Shown here piece by piece: positions 1 to 8,004 of a stretch of 44,140 nt of DNA. The notes under the pieces are model-generated. The model had not been told where the DNA came from, made no database searches, and was given only the letters and a program-made list of their open reading frames with translations. Each line of letters opens with the position of its first letter. Position 1 is the stretch's first letter. The stretch comes from Nitrospinota bacterium (GTDB lineage: Bacteria > Nitrospinota_A > UBA7883 > JACRGQ01). The translations under genes were made by a program, and so were the position numbers. Location: assembly GCA_016200345.1 (NCBI GenBank), contig JACQEX010000061.1, positions 1 through 44,140 on the forward strand, given 5' to 3'.

Positions 1-1692
1 CAGCACCTTACCCGGCACCGCATCAAGCTTGACACCAATCCGTTCGCCGGTTTTGCGGACTTTTATCTCCACCTCTCCGTTCTTCAACCCCTTCTCGCCG
101 ACAATGACTTGAATGGGTATCCCAAAAAGGTCCGACTCGTTAAACTTAAACCCGGCCCGCTCGTCCCTGTCGTCCAGCAAAACCTCGAAGCCGGCTTTTT
201 CCAGCTCCTCGGCAATCCTTTCGGCGGGGCCGGCAACCTCCGGCTTAGCCACGTTCAGGGGGAGGATTATAGCATGAAACGGCGCAATGGCGTAAGGCCA
301 TATAATTCCGGCGTCGTCGTGGCTCTGCTCCACCGCCGCCGCCACGATTCGGCCAACGCCAACCCCGTACGTCCCCATCACCATCGTCTGTTCCTTGCCG
401 TCCGCGTCAAGATACACCGCCTTCATCGCCTTGCTGTATTTTGTGCCGAGCTTGAACACGTGCCCGACCTCGATTCCGCGGTGGAACTCCAAAACGTCCT
501 CGCCGCATCTGGCGCAGGCGTCCCCTTTCCTCGCGTTTCGCGCGTCCGCCCAAACCGAGGGCTGAAAATCGCGTCCCTCTTCAATGCCCGTGGTGTGCCA
601 TCCGTCTTTGTTGGCGCCGGAAACCGCGTTTTTAATCCCGCGCAAAAGCTCGTCCGCCACGATTTTTAGCTTTAAGCCGCGCGGCCCGACGAACCCGGCG
701 GAGGCCCCGACAAGCTCCCTCACCTTCTCAAACGTGGCAAGCTCCAAGGAATCGGCCCCGAGCTTGTTTTTAACCTTGTGCTCGTTCACCTCGCAGTCTC
801 CCCGGACGAGAACGGCAACAAACTCCGCCCCGTCGTTCACGGAATAGACGAGCGTCTTGATAAACCTCTCCGGCGAAATTTTCAAAAAGGCCGAGACCTC
901 CTCGATTGTTTTTTGCGCCGGGGTCTCCACGTCCGTAGGCGGAGGCGAGTCGGCGGACAAGGCGTTCGCCGCGGATTTGGACTCCGCCTTCTCCAAGTTG
1001 GAGGCGTAGTCGCACTTGGGGCAGGAGACCACGGTGTCCTCCCCCGTGTCGGCAAGCACCATGAACTCGTGCGACGAAGAGCCGCCGATGTTCCCGGTGT
1101 CCGCCTCCACCGACCTAAAGTTAAGGCCGCTTCTCCTAAAAATATTTTGGTACGCCTTGAACATCTTTTCGTACCCCTCGTCGGCCGATTTCTCGTCCGC
1201 ATGGAAGCTGTAGGCGTCCTTCATCATAAACTCGCGCGCGCGCATCATCCCGAAGCGCGGGCGTATCTCGTCCCGAAACTTCGTCTGGATTTGGTAGAGG
1301 TTCAGCGGGAGTTGCTTGTACGACTTAATCTCGCGGCGCACAAGGTCGGTCATTACCTCCTCGTGCGTCGGGCCGTAGCAGAACTCGTGCCCGTGCCTGT
1401 CCTTTATCCGCAAAAGCTCCTTGCCGTATTTCTGCCAGCGCCCGGTCTCCGCCCAAAGCTCGGAGGGTATCATGGACGGAAGAAACGTCTCGTGCGCCCC
1501 GGCTCCGTTCATCTCTTCCCTTATTATGTTCTCCACCTTTCGTATCGCCCGCAGGCCGAACGGCAGAAGGTCGTAGACGCCGGCCGCCACCTTGCGTATC
1601 ATCCCGGCGCGCAACATCAGTATGTGGCTCGCCGTCTCCGCCTCGGACGGCGTCTCCCGCATGGTCGGGATGAAATAATTGGTCATTCTCAT
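1..1692 (-). CDS. proS: Prolyl-tRNA synthetase, bacterial type (C-terminal end cut by window edge)
   Basis: Charges tRNA-Pro with proline in the cytoplasm. The minus-strand frame from the ATG at 1692 stays open for 564 codons to the window edge; bacterial ProRS is about 570 residues, so only the last few residues are missing. The translation shows the class II core with motif 2 (FRDEIRPRFGMMRAREF, followed by MKDAYSFH), the TxE-type loop CYGPTHEE, an inserted YbaK-like editing domain in the middle (around KTLVYSV and FVAVLVRGDCEVNEHK), motif 3 (GTYGVGVGRI) and an anticodon-binding domain at the end. The ATG overlaps the ispG stop codon in an ATGA, so the two genes are probably translationally coupled. 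A second ATG two codons downstream (1686) is possible. Confidence 0.96.
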   Translation of the reverse strand, partial: MRMTNYFIPTMRETPSEAETASHILMLRAGMIRKVAAGVYDLLPFGLRAIRKVENIIREEMNGAGAHETFLPSMIPSELWAETGRWQKYGKELLRIKDRHGHEFCYGPTHEEVMTDLVRREIKSYKQLPLNLYQIQTKFRDEIRPRFGMMRAREFMMKDAYSFHADEKSADEGYEKMFKAYQNIFRRSGLNFRSVEADTGNIGGSSSHEFMVLADTGEDTVVSCPKCDYASNLEKAESKSAANALSADSPPPTDVETPAQKTIEEVSAFLKISPERFIKTLVYSVNDGAEFVAVLVRGDCEVNEHKVKNKLGADSLELATFEKVRELVGASAGFVGPRGLKLKIVADELLRGIKNAVSGANKDGWHTTGIEEGRDFQPSVWADARNARKGDACARCGEDVLEFHRGIEVGHVFKLGTKYSKAMKAVYLDADGKEQTMVMGTYGVGVGRIVAAAVEQSHDDAGIIWPYAIAPFHAIILPLNVAKPEVAGPAERIAEELEKAGFEVLLDDRDERAGFKFNESDLFGIPIQVIVGEKGLKNGEVEIKVRKTGERIGVKLDAVPGKVL

Positions 1693-2732
1693 ATCTTTGC
1701 AATCTCCTCCATCAACGCGGAATAGAGCCTGTCGGCCGGCTCCTTTCGCAATATTTTCCCGTCCTTAAAAATCACGCCGCCGTCGTGCCCGCCCGCTATG
1801 CCTATGTCCGCCTCGCGCGCCTCGCCGGGGCCGTTCACGACGCAACCCATTATCGCTATCTTCAGCGGCTTCTTAATCTTTCGCAGTTCCGCCTCGGCCC
1901 GTTCCGCCATCCCCAGCAGGTCTATCTCGCACCTTCCGCAGGTGGGGCAAGAGACGATGTCCGGCGTTATCTGCCTTATGTGCAGGGCCTTCAAAATCTC
2001 GTACGCCGTCCTCACCTCTATCACCGGGTCCGCCGTGAGCGAGACGCGGATTGTATCGCCAATCCCCTCGTTAAGCAAAATCCCTATACCAATAGCCGAC
2101 TTTATCGTGCCGCCGAACGCCGTCCCCGCCTCGGAGACGCCGACGTGCAGGGGGTAGTCCACCCTCTTGGAAAGCTCGCGGTACGCCTCAAGCGTTTTTG
2201 GGATGTCCGACGCCTTGATGGATATTTTTATGAGGTCGAACTTTAAGTCCTCGAGTATTCTCACGTGCTCCATCGCGCTCTCAACCATCGCCTCCGCCGT
2301 GGGGCCGCCGAATTTTTTCAGCTTTTCCTTGGCGATGGAACCGGCGTTCACGCCGATGCGAATCGGGATTTTCCTCTCGTCAGCGGCCTTCACCACGCGC
2401 TCGACGCCATCTTTCGAGCCGATGTTGCCGGGGTTTATGCGAAGCCCGTCCGCCCCCGCCTCAATCGCCATAAGCGCGAGGCGGTGGTCGAAGTGGATGT
2501 CCGCGATAAGCGGAACGGGGCTTTGCGCCTTCACGATTTTGAAGGTCTCGGCGGCCTTTTCGTCCGGCACGGTTAGGCGGACGATTTCGCAATCCGCCTC
2601 CGCGAGCGCCGTGATTTGGGCCAGGATTTTTTCCGCGTCGTGCGGGGGCATGTTCCCCATTGATTGAACGGCGACCGCCGCCCCGCCCCCGATGGGAATT
2701 TTGCCTATGTATATTCTCTTAGTTTTTTTCAT
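1689..2732 (-). CDS. ispG: 4-hydroxy-3-methylbut-2-enyl diphosphate synthase (IspG/GcpE)
   Basis: Penultimate enzyme of the non-mevalonate (MEP) isoprenoid pathway; a [4Fe-4S] enzyme that reductively opens the cyclic diphosphate MEcPP. The 347-residue length fits the short bacterial form: a TIM barrel (about 1-245) followed by the iron-sulfur domain. The expected cluster ligands are visible: C262 and C265 in CPTCGRCE, C297 in MGCVVNGPGEA, and the nearby glutamate E304. The N-terminal substrate motif, usually QSMTNT, reads QSMGNMPPHD here, a mild divergence. The start has an AAGGA ribosome site a few bases upstream. It is the first gene of an ispG-proS operon. Confidence 0.96.
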   Translation of the reverse strand: MKKTKRIYIGKIPIGGGAAVAVQSMGNMPPHDAEKILAQITALAEADCEIVRLTVPDEKAAETFKIVKAQSPVPLIADIHFDHRLALMAIEAGADGLRINPGNIGSKDGVERVVKAADERKIPIRIGVNAGSIAKEKLKKFGGPTAEAMVESAMEHVRILEDLKFDLIKISIKASDIPKTLEAYRELSKRVDYPLHVGVSEAGTAFGGTIKSAIGIGILLNEGIGDTIRVSLTADPVIEVRTAYEILKALHIRQITPDIVSCPTCGRCEIDLLGMAERAEAELRKIKKPLKIAIMGCVVNGPGEAREADIGIAGGHDGGVIFKDGKILRKEPADRLYSALMEEIAKI

Positions 2733-2813
2733 CTATCCTTCGTTTTCAGACTGAATGTTAGCATATTTTGCGGATTTCACATCCTGCCCAGGCGGGTTGG
2801 CTGTTCGAGAAAT

Positions 2814-2842
2814 TTGACTTCCCCCGCCAAATTCAGTACCAT
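2814..2842 (+). promoter_or_regulatory. Candidate sigma-70 promoter for the Cys-rich secreted protein
   Basis: TTGACT at 2814-2819, a 17-bp spacer, then TACCAT at 2837-2842. It lies about 100 bp upstream of the gene at 2939, leaving a leader of about 90 bases. Seen by eye; no start-site data. Confidence 0.45.
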
Positions 2843-2938
2843 TAGGATTATGTCAGGCCTGACTTCATGGTTGCCATCTGGTTCGTTTGTCTTAAAGGCG
2901 TAATGACGCGCCGAATAAAATTTTTAGGGGAGTTGCGT

Positions 2939-3208
2939 ATGTTTAAAAAAAGTTTCCTGTTCGCGGCGATAATCGCCTCCATGTTTGCGATGGCACAAGT
3001 GTCATTTGCGGCGGACGTCAAGTGCGGAGCCAACAAGGCCGAGCCGGACGCCGAGTGTGCCGCCACAAAGATGGTCTGCATTCTTGCCATGGATCCGCCG
3101 GTCTGCAAGGCGCCGCTGGCGCAGGGCGCGGCGTGCAAGAGAGACAAGGTCTGCGCGTCCAACAAGTGTGAGAAGGCGGCGGGCCAGGAAAAAGGCGTCT
3201 GCAAATAG
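2939..3208 (+). CDS. Small secreted cysteine-rich protein, function unknown
   Basis: 89 residues. The N-terminus is a clear Sec signal peptide (two lysines, hydrophobic core FLFAAIIASMFAMA, likely cleavage after VSFA at residue 24). The mature part of about 65 residues has eight cysteines (29, 40, 47, 56, 66, 72, 77, 88). In the last third, the spacing C-x5-C-x4-C-x10-C recalls small disulfide-knotted domains. The start was chosen for the AGGGGAG ribosome site six bases upstream of ATG 2939. It has its own promoter candidate and a strong terminator, so it is probably a single-gene transcript. An even cysteine count and export suggest four disulfides; a metal-binding role cannot be excluded. 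No family recognised. Confidence 0.75.
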   Translation: MFKKSFLFAAIIASMFAMAQVSFAADVKCGANKAEPDAECAATKMVCILAMDPPVCKAPLAQGAACKRDKVCASNKCEKAAGQEKGVCK

Positions 3209-3230
3209 TTCCTTTCTAATCTAATACGCG

Positions 3231-3261
3231 GGGGTCGGAAACCTTTTCGGCCCCTTTTTTT
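3231..3261 (+). terminator. Rho-independent terminator
   Basis: A GC-rich stem (GGGGTCGGAA pairing with TTTCGGCCCC, with G-T wobbles) is followed by seven T residues. It lies 22 bases after the stop codon of the Cys-rich protein. Confidence 0.8.
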
Positions 3262-3481
3262 GCCCTCCCCATGTCCAGTTTGCGCTGGAGCGAACGCGGA
3301 AGTGTGCCGGGAAGCCGGTCTGCAGTTAAGGGTTTTTTTATGGGTGCAATCGAAGTCAGAGAATGCAATCATGGTACTCGAAGCAGGTTGCCGAAAAGCA
3401 ATCTCCTTTGCGGCGGACCGGCTCCGACTTGACCGATTTGTCCCGTTTGACCGACTGTCCACGCCCTTTTTCCTTTTTCCC

Positions 3482-3744
3482 GGTGGGTACACACTTTAGT
3501 CGGCGACCTTCATCAAGTTGCAGGGATGCGCGCTCTGACTTCCATGGCACAACATATGACCGTTTACTGCCGTGTACACAACCCCGTCCTCTCTCCCAAC
3601 ATCTCGCCGCTCCAGCGGGCAACCTTTCGTGCTTTTTCGTGGTTTACCCCGCGTTTCCCGCGTGGCGGGCCACAGTAAAGGGTTGAGACTTTAAAATGTG
3701 AATCAGAGCGAGCAATACGGTTATTTGATGAAGGTCGCCGAAAA
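3482..3744. repeat. Inverted-repeat-bounded intergenic element
   Basis: A 17-bp perfect inverted repeat (TCGGCGACCTTCATCAA at 3500-3516 and its complement at 3725-3741) brackets about 210 bp with no convincing gene. The left side begins with a REP-like piece (GGTGGGTAC at 3482). Positions 3681-3709 match 14487-14515 perfectly in inverted orientation (29 bp), so the material is dispersed. No transposase is present. Confidence 0.75.
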
Positions 3745-3983
3745 CCCCTTCGCGTTCTTCGCGTCTTCGCGTGAGGCCTTCCCCCGCTCCCCTCCTGTCT
3801 CCTGACTCCTGTATTCTGAATTCTGTTTATCATCATACGCACATTTATACCCCGTATCCGGGCGGAGGGCTTTTGCGTTTTTGGCATTATTGACCTTTTT
3901 TGCATCTTTTGCGCTTTTGGCGTTTTTTTGCGCCAATTTAGTATTGTTAACTAAAATTACGTTATAATCCTTTCTTGCGCTAG

Positions 3984-4132
3984 TGTAGTGTCCCAATAAC
4001 GGCTTTACAATTCGTTGGTGGCGACGGGCTTTAGCCTGCCTTGCGCCCTGCGGGCGCAACAACAGGATGAATCCCGTTGCTACCAATTCGTGTTGGTGCA
4101 TGCACCGCTTGTAAAGGAGATACTGGGACACT
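3984..4132. mobile_element. MITE-like element with terminal inverted repeats and target duplication
   Basis: The ends AGTGTCCCA (3987-3995) and TGGGACACT (4124-4132) are perfect inverted repeats, extended by CTTTACAA (4003-4010) against TTGTAAAG (4109-4116). The 7-bp direct repeat GCGCTAG flanks both sides (3977-3983 and 4133-4139), as expected of a target-site duplication. The interior has three hairpins: a REP-like one with a TTTA loop (4017-4040), an 8-bp stem TTGCGCCC/GGGCGCAA (4041-4059) and an inverted REP-like partner (about 4062-4083). There is no coding capacity, so it would need a transposase in trans. The IS family could not be assigned. Confidence 0.8.
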
Positions 4133-4185
4133 GCGCTAGGGCAATGGGTGGCAAAAAACATACACATTCTTTTTAGGGGGGAGAC

Positions 4186-4980
4186 ATGGGTACTAGAATC
4201 CGCTTGAACTTTCAAAAGGCTTTAAAGTTCTTACTGCTAATGTTGGCGATGATTTTGCCGACAGCTTGCGTCACGCCGAGCTTGAACAAGGAAAACGCCG
4301 CCAAATACGCCGCTTACGCGATGATGTCGTCGGACGTCTACCATAAGAATGGCGCCGATAAAGTCTCGCCATTCCCCATTGAGAAAATAGATTGGAAAAT
4401 GGAGAAAACGGCGGGCAATAACGAGCATGGACTGGCCTATGACGTTTATTTTAACGAAAAAAGCGGGGAACGCATTGTGGCCTTCCGAGGCACGGAGGAC
4501 GCAACGGACTGGAAGGACGGGAATTTACTCCCGCTTCAATACGACGACGCCGACAGAATATTTGCCGATTGCAAAACCGACAACAACGAAATCACCGCTT
4601 TTGCCGGACACTCCCTTGGCGGGGGACTGGCGCTCCATATGTCCGTCGAGTGCGGGATCCCGGCGTATGTATTCGACACCTCGCCAAAAGTGGACCTACA
4701 TAACCGGAATATTAGACCCGCGAAAAGGGTTTTGATTTACCAAAAGGGTGAAATCTTGCAACCTTTGAGAATTTTTATGCTTGTACAGAAGGACTTAATA
4801 TCGGAATCGTACGTCCACAACAGGGACCTGAAAGGATGCGTAAAAGGAGAGGAAATATTTGAAGGCGCCATATGCGAGCACGACATGACCAACCTTGCAA
4901 TGGCCATACTAAAACACGGGAGGCAGGTGAATAACAACCTTCAAAAATTCTGTGACGTCCTCCCAGGATGCAAAAGATAA
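4186..4980 (+). CDS. Lipase (class 3) family lipoprotein
   Basis: 264 residues; predicted alpha/beta-hydrolase anchored to the membrane as a lipoprotein, acting on lipids or other esters at the envelope. The N-terminus is basic, then hydrophobic (FLLLMLAMILPTAC), giving a lipid-modified C28 although the lipobox is not ideal. The oxyanion/structural motif AFRGTED is at 99-105. The nucleophile elbow GHSLGG puts the serine at 143, and D164 (FDTSP) and H232 (CEHDMT) fit the other triad positions. Remaining cysteines (129, 156, 218, 230, 256, 262) could form disulfides. The start has a GGGGGGAG ribosome site. It converges on cca with only 20 bases between the stops. The substrate is unknown. Confidence 0.8.
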   Translation: MGTRIRLNFQKALKFLLLMLAMILPTACVTPSLNKENAAKYAAYAMMSSDVYHKNGADKVSPFPIEKIDWKMEKTAGNNEHGLAYDVYFNEKSGERIVAFRGTEDATDWKDGNLLPLQYDDADRIFADCKTDNNEITAFAGHSLGGGLALHMSVECGIPAYVFDTSPKVDLHNRNIRPAKRVLIYQKGEILQPLRIFMLVQKDLISESYVHNRDLKGCVKGEEIFEGAICEHDMTNLAMAILKHGRQVNNNLQKFCDVLPGCKR

Positions 4981-5000
4981 CCGACGTTGCCGGGCAAGGC

Positions 5001-6407
5001 TTACCTTCCCGTTTTGTTGCGAAATTCCGGGACGAGCGCAATAAGGCGCTCGCGCGTGTTGTCCTCCGGTTTTTCCAAGACATGCTCGTGGAGCGCGTTT
5101 AACAATAACCCCACGTCTCGTCCGCCGAAGCCCAGCGACATAACGTCGTGGCCGTTCAACGCCAAATCCTTCAGGCCCCCCGGCTCGCCGCGCGCCTCGA
5201 TGTCCGCCACGCGCTTGGAAAACGCGTCCGCCCACTCCCGAACCTCCTCCATCGTCCTCGTCCCGGTGCCGTAACGGTCGGCAATAGCAAGCACAATCAG
5301 GTCGTCCATGTGGTGCCCCGATTCCGCCATCAGTTTTTTAATCGTCTTATCCTTCACCAAATTGACGTTCTCCTCGTATAGGGAGCCGTTTTTGTGGAGC
5401 CTCACCATCATAGACACGTAGTCAATCTCCTTTGCGGAAAAGTGCAGTTTCGACAGCCTATGCTCGACAATCTTCGCGCCCCATAGGGAATGGTCGTAAA
5501 GGCTCATCGTCTTTCGAAATCCCTCGGAGCCGTGCTCGTGCCTGCGAATCTCGGAGTATTGGGCCGGTTTGCCGATGTCGTGCAAAAAAACCGCGAGATA
5601 AAACTCCGGCGCCCTCCCCTTGTGGTGATCCACCGCGTATTCCAGCGACCGCAGGCTGTGCTCCAGCACGTCGTATTTGTGGTGAACTGTCTTTTGGTCC
5701 ACCCCGCGCATGTCCGCGACCTCGGGTATGACCTGCTCCATCACGCCAAGCTCGCACGACCGGCGCACGTACCCCGGCACCCCGACCCCTTTTAGCAACT
5801 CCTCGCGCAGTCGAAAACCGGAGAGCCGCGATAAATGTTCTTTCTTCTCGTGCAGGGCCGACAGTGTCGCCGGGTCAATCTCCAGCCCGAACTGCACGGA
5901 AAACCGAATAGCGCGGAGAATCCGTAGGTAGTCCTCTTGGAACCGCTCCACCGGGTCGCCGACGCACCGAAGCACTTTGTTGCGAATATCCCCGAGTCCG
6001 CCCACCAGATCCAAAACCTCGAGCGTGAAAGGATTCATGTACAGGGCGTTTATGGTGAAGTCGCGCCTTTTCATGTCCTCGCGGACGTCCTGGCTGAACT
6101 TCACCTCGCCGGGATGCCTGCCGTTGTAGTCCCCCTCCACGCGGTACGGGGTGTATTCCACATCCCCCCCTTCGCGGCGGATGAACACGGTTCCAAGTTT
6201 TTCCGTCACGGTGGAGCCGGGAAAAAGCTCGGCCACAAGGCTTGGGTGTATGTTCCCCGCAACGTCCACGTCCTTTATCGCTTTTTCCATCAGATAATTT
6301 CGGACCATGCCGCCGACGAAATAAACCTCCTTGTCGGGATATTTCTCCTTTAGTATTTCAGCGACGTCGCGTCCGGCGGAAATCAACCCGTTACTTTGCC
6401 CGTCCAT
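5001..6407 (-). CDS. cca: CCA-adding tRNA nucleotidyltransferase / poly(A) polymerase family with HD domain
   Basis: Class II nucleotidyltransferase of 468 residues that builds or repairs the CCA tail of tRNA (poly(A) polymerase is the alternative in this family). The head domain shows the Gly-rich motif VGGMVRNYLM followed by the metal-binding DVDVAG. The motif RRDFTINALYMNP comes next, then DYLRILRAIRF, the nucleotide-selecting region (motifs D and E). An HD phosphohydrolase domain follows, with HHKYDVLEHSL and FLHDIGKP (about residues 240-300), as in CCA enzymes with 2',3'-phosphatase activity. The gene is monocistronic here, convergent with the lipase. Confidence 0.88.
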   Translation of the reverse strand: MDGQSNGLISAGRDVAEILKEKYPDKEVYFVGGMVRNYLMEKAIKDVDVAGNIHPSLVAELFPGSTVTEKLGTVFIRREGGDVEYTPYRVEGDYNGRHPGEVKFSQDVREDMKRRDFTINALYMNPFTLEVLDLVGGLGDIRNKVLRCVGDPVERFQEDYLRILRAIRFSVQFGLEIDPATLSALHEKKEHLSRLSGFRLREELLKGVGVPGYVRRSCELGVMEQVIPEVADMRGVDQKTVHHKYDVLEHSLRSLEYAVDHHKGRAPEFYLAVFLHDIGKPAQYSEIRRHEHGSEGFRKTMSLYDHSLWGAKIVEHRLSKLHFSAKEIDYVSMMVRLHKNGSLYEENVNLVKDKTIKKLMAESGHHMDDLIVLAIADRYGTGTRTMEEVREWADAFSKRVADIEARGEPGGLKDLALNGHDVMSLGFGGRDVGLLLNALHEHVLEKPEDNTRERLIALVPEFRNKTGR

Positions 6408-6462
6408 CGCACGATTTTACACGGGAATTGCGTAAATATGCGCGGGGATTAGCGGGGAAGGC

Positions 6463-6490
6463 TTGACTATCCCGGTATTGGTCTTATGGA
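6463..6490 (+). promoter_or_regulatory. Candidate promoter for the 47-codon ORF
   Basis: TTGACT at 6463-6468 and TATGGA at 6485-6490 with a 16-bp spacer. It is 31 bases upstream of ATG 6522. The match to the -10 consensus is only moderate. Confidence 0.35.
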
Positions 6491-6521
6491 TGTGGTGATA
6501 GATTAAAAATCGGAGGCCGAG

Positions 6522-6665
6522 ATGTTTGTGCAGGTTGAGATTTCAAAGGTCGAGGAGCTACTCGAAGTGCTGATTGAGGAAAAGTACAAAGGGCGGATAA
6601 TCATCACCAAGGCTATATCGAAAGAGTACTACGGCACGCTTGTGGCCCCCCCCGCCAACGCCTAA
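6522..6665 (+). CDS. 47-residue protein of unknown function
   Basis: ATG at 6522 follows a GGAGG ribosome site with a 5-base gap and reads to TAA at 6663-6665. The peptide begins MFVQVEISKVEELLEV and has a charged, alternating composition (EEKYKGRIIIT) that could form one helix and one strand; there is no signal peptide, membrane segment or cysteine. It converges on hgcB with 11 bases between the stops. A promoter candidate and a good ribosome site support translation; there is no family match from memory. It could also be fortuitous. Confidence 0.5.
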   Translation: MFVQVEISKVEELLEVLIEEKYKGRIIITKAISKEYYGTLVAPPANA

Positions 6666-6676
6666 GCGTACCGCCG

Positions 6677-6973
6677 TCAGCAACAGCCGGTTTTTGGCGA
6701 ATCGCCGCCGCATCCGCACGTAGCCGGGCCGCCGCCAATCATCCCGCCAATTATGGCGGAGGCGCAACCCACGCCCGCGTTTACCGTGATGGCGGAATAT
6801 TCGCAATTGAGGGCGCATGCGCCGCACTCCATGCAAAGGTCTTTGTCGGTTATGACGGCACGTTTGTTGGTAATTGCAAAAACGCCCCTCGGGCAGACCT
6901 CCGCGCACATTCCACAACCCGTGCATTTTTCCGAAAATAGGACGAGGGTCGCCACGTCGTGAAGATATTTCAT
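6677..6973 (-). CDS. hgcB: HgcB, 2[4Fe-4S] ferredoxin of mercury methylation
   Basis: 98 residues. HgcB is the electron donor thought to reduce the HgcA corrinoid and perhaps to pass Hg(II) to it. Two [4Fe-4S] binding motifs are visible: CTGCGMCAEVCP (C17, C20, C23, C27) and CMECGACALNC (C47, C50, C53, C57). The family-specific features are also present: GVGCASAIIGG with the extra C70, and the C-terminal vicinal pair C97-C98 at the very end. An additional CGC (C86, C88) sits in a glycine-rich tail. The ATG shares an ATGA with the hgcA stop. The strongest evidence is the combination of ferredoxin, the conserved cysteine after the second cluster and the terminal CC next to hgcA. Confidence 0.95.
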   Translation of the reverse strand: MKYLHDVATLVLFSEKCTGCGMCAEVCPRGVFAITNKRAVITDKDLCMECGACALNCEYSAITVNAGVGCASAIIGGMIGGGPATCGCGGDSPKTGCC

Positions 6974-8004
6974 AACACTCCCGTTTGTTTGAGCTTGTAC
7001 GCCAAAAGTAAAACGAGCGAGACCGATGCGCCCGCAATGTAAACCGGAACGGCGTATTTCAACTCCTTCTTCACGCCCGACATCCCCGTGAAGACGGTCG
7101 AGCCGGTGAATTGGAGCGCGATATAAGAGCTTGCCAACGGGAAAAATAAAAACGAGAACCCGTCGAGCCGAGGGCCGTGCCCCGCAACGCCCGCAAACCG
7201 CGACGCCGCGACCACCGCGACCCCGGCCAGCCATCCCTTCACGGCAAAAGACCTTGACGGCAAAACGTCGAGCAACGCCGGGGTTAGAAGCGCGCCGGCA
7301 AAAATAGCCAGTAGTCCCAGAATGAGAAAAGGACGGCCATCAATCCACCCATTTTGAAAAACGATTCCGTCCCGGCCGAGTCCGAAAAAAATAAACGCCG
7401 CCAACGCAAACGCGGGATACACCTTTAACGACGGAATTATCTCCATAGGGGTAAGAACCAGCCTGTCGGAAAGCGGGAACCTGACCGTGCGCATTTCACT
7501 TGTCGCCTCGCGCCCCGCCGCGACGTAGGCGGGAATATCCTCCGCGCGAACCGGCCCGAACAGAACCTTAAACCCGGTATGTTGTTTGACTAGGTGGGCC
7601 GCAACGCCCGGCGCCCCAAGCTGGGGAACGACGATTTTTTTATGCGCCACGACGTTTGAAAGGTCGGCCTCAATAATTCTTTTTACCAACTCATCGGTGC
7701 CGAAGGTCCCCTCGCCCGCCGCGCACCATACGTTTACTCCCTTGGTGTCCAGCACAAGAATCCATGCGTTCATTCCCCCTAACGCCCTACGAAGGACGTC
7801 AAAGCTAAGCTTGTAGTTCGCGCTGACAAAAACGTCCGAGCTTTTGTCCGGGTCGCCGAGGCGGTAAAGCCCGGGTTCAACGCCATAATTCATCCTGCCA
7901 GAGCCAAGCCTGCATCGAATCTGGCCGAGCCAGTCGCCCCACGTCCATTCGGAACCCGTTTTTGCGGCCGATGGCGAGGGCGAATACTTGGAATCCATGG
8001 TCAT
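6970..8004 (-). CDS. hgcA: HgcA, corrinoid protein of mercury methylation
   Basis: 344 residues. HgcA transfers a methyl group from its corrinoid to Hg(II). The N-terminal globular domain (about 50-185) holds the diagnostic cap-helix motif NVWCAAG at 91-97, with C94 as the expected lower-axial cobalt ligand, followed by GTFGTDELVKRI. The C-terminal half carries about five hydrophobic segments (near 195-209, 226-243, 255-270, 283-297, 316-335), matching the known membrane part. Length matches characterised HgcA (about 340). The residue after the motif is glutamate (E98), where known methylators have lysine. The start at 8004 (MTMDSKY) gives an ATGA overlap with the microprotein stop; MDSKY at 7998 is an alternative. 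Not fused to hgcB. Confidence 0.96.
   Translation of the reverse strand: MTMDSKYSPSPSAAKTGSEWTWGDWLGQIRCRLGSGRMNYGVEPGLYRLGDPDKSSDVFVSANYKLSFDVLRRALGGMNAWILVLDTKGVNVWCAAGEGTFGTDELVKRIIEADLSNVVAHKKIVVPQLGAPGVAAHLVKQHTGFKVLFGPVRAEDIPAYVAAGREATSEMRTVRFPLSDRLVLTPMEIIPSLKVYPAFALAAFIFFGLGRDGIVFQNGWIDGRPFLILGLLAIFAGALLTPALLDVLPSRSFAVKGWLAGVAVVAASRFAGVAGHGPRLDGFSFLFFPLASSYIALQFTGSTVFTGMSGVKKELKYAVPVYIAGASVSLVLLLAYKLKQTGVL

Larger units (their letters stand above)
3262..4185. other. Gene-free stretch packed with repeats
   Basis: No frame here looks protein coding. It holds the inverted-repeat element at 3482-3744, a purine-biased arm of the 'cgcgaagaacgcg' type at about 3745-3777, an AT-rich part with a perfect TATAAT at 3963-3968 but only a weak -35, and the MITE-like element at 3984-4132. 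The lipase transcript could start at the TATAAT and would then carry the MITE in its leader. Confidence 0.6.

Noticed and set aside
778-1725. Open plus-strand frame opposite proS and other minus-strand frames in the same stretch
   Set aside because: The proS frame on the minus strand carries all class II synthetase motifs; the other frames are Arg/Val-rich by-products of GC-rich codons.
2850-2938. Riboswitch in the leader of the Cys-rich protein
   Set aside because: No known riboswitch core or strong conserved stem was recognised in this short leader.
4186-4428. Alternative minus-strand gene opposite the lipase start
   Set aside because: The frame lacks a ribosome site and the lipase signal peptide and catalytic motifs on the plus strand are clear.
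6970-8004. HgcA as a CO dehydrogenase corrinoid subunit (CdhD/E-like)
   Set aside because: NVWCAAG, the C-terminal membrane segments and the adjacent HgcB with terminal CC are specific to HgcA.
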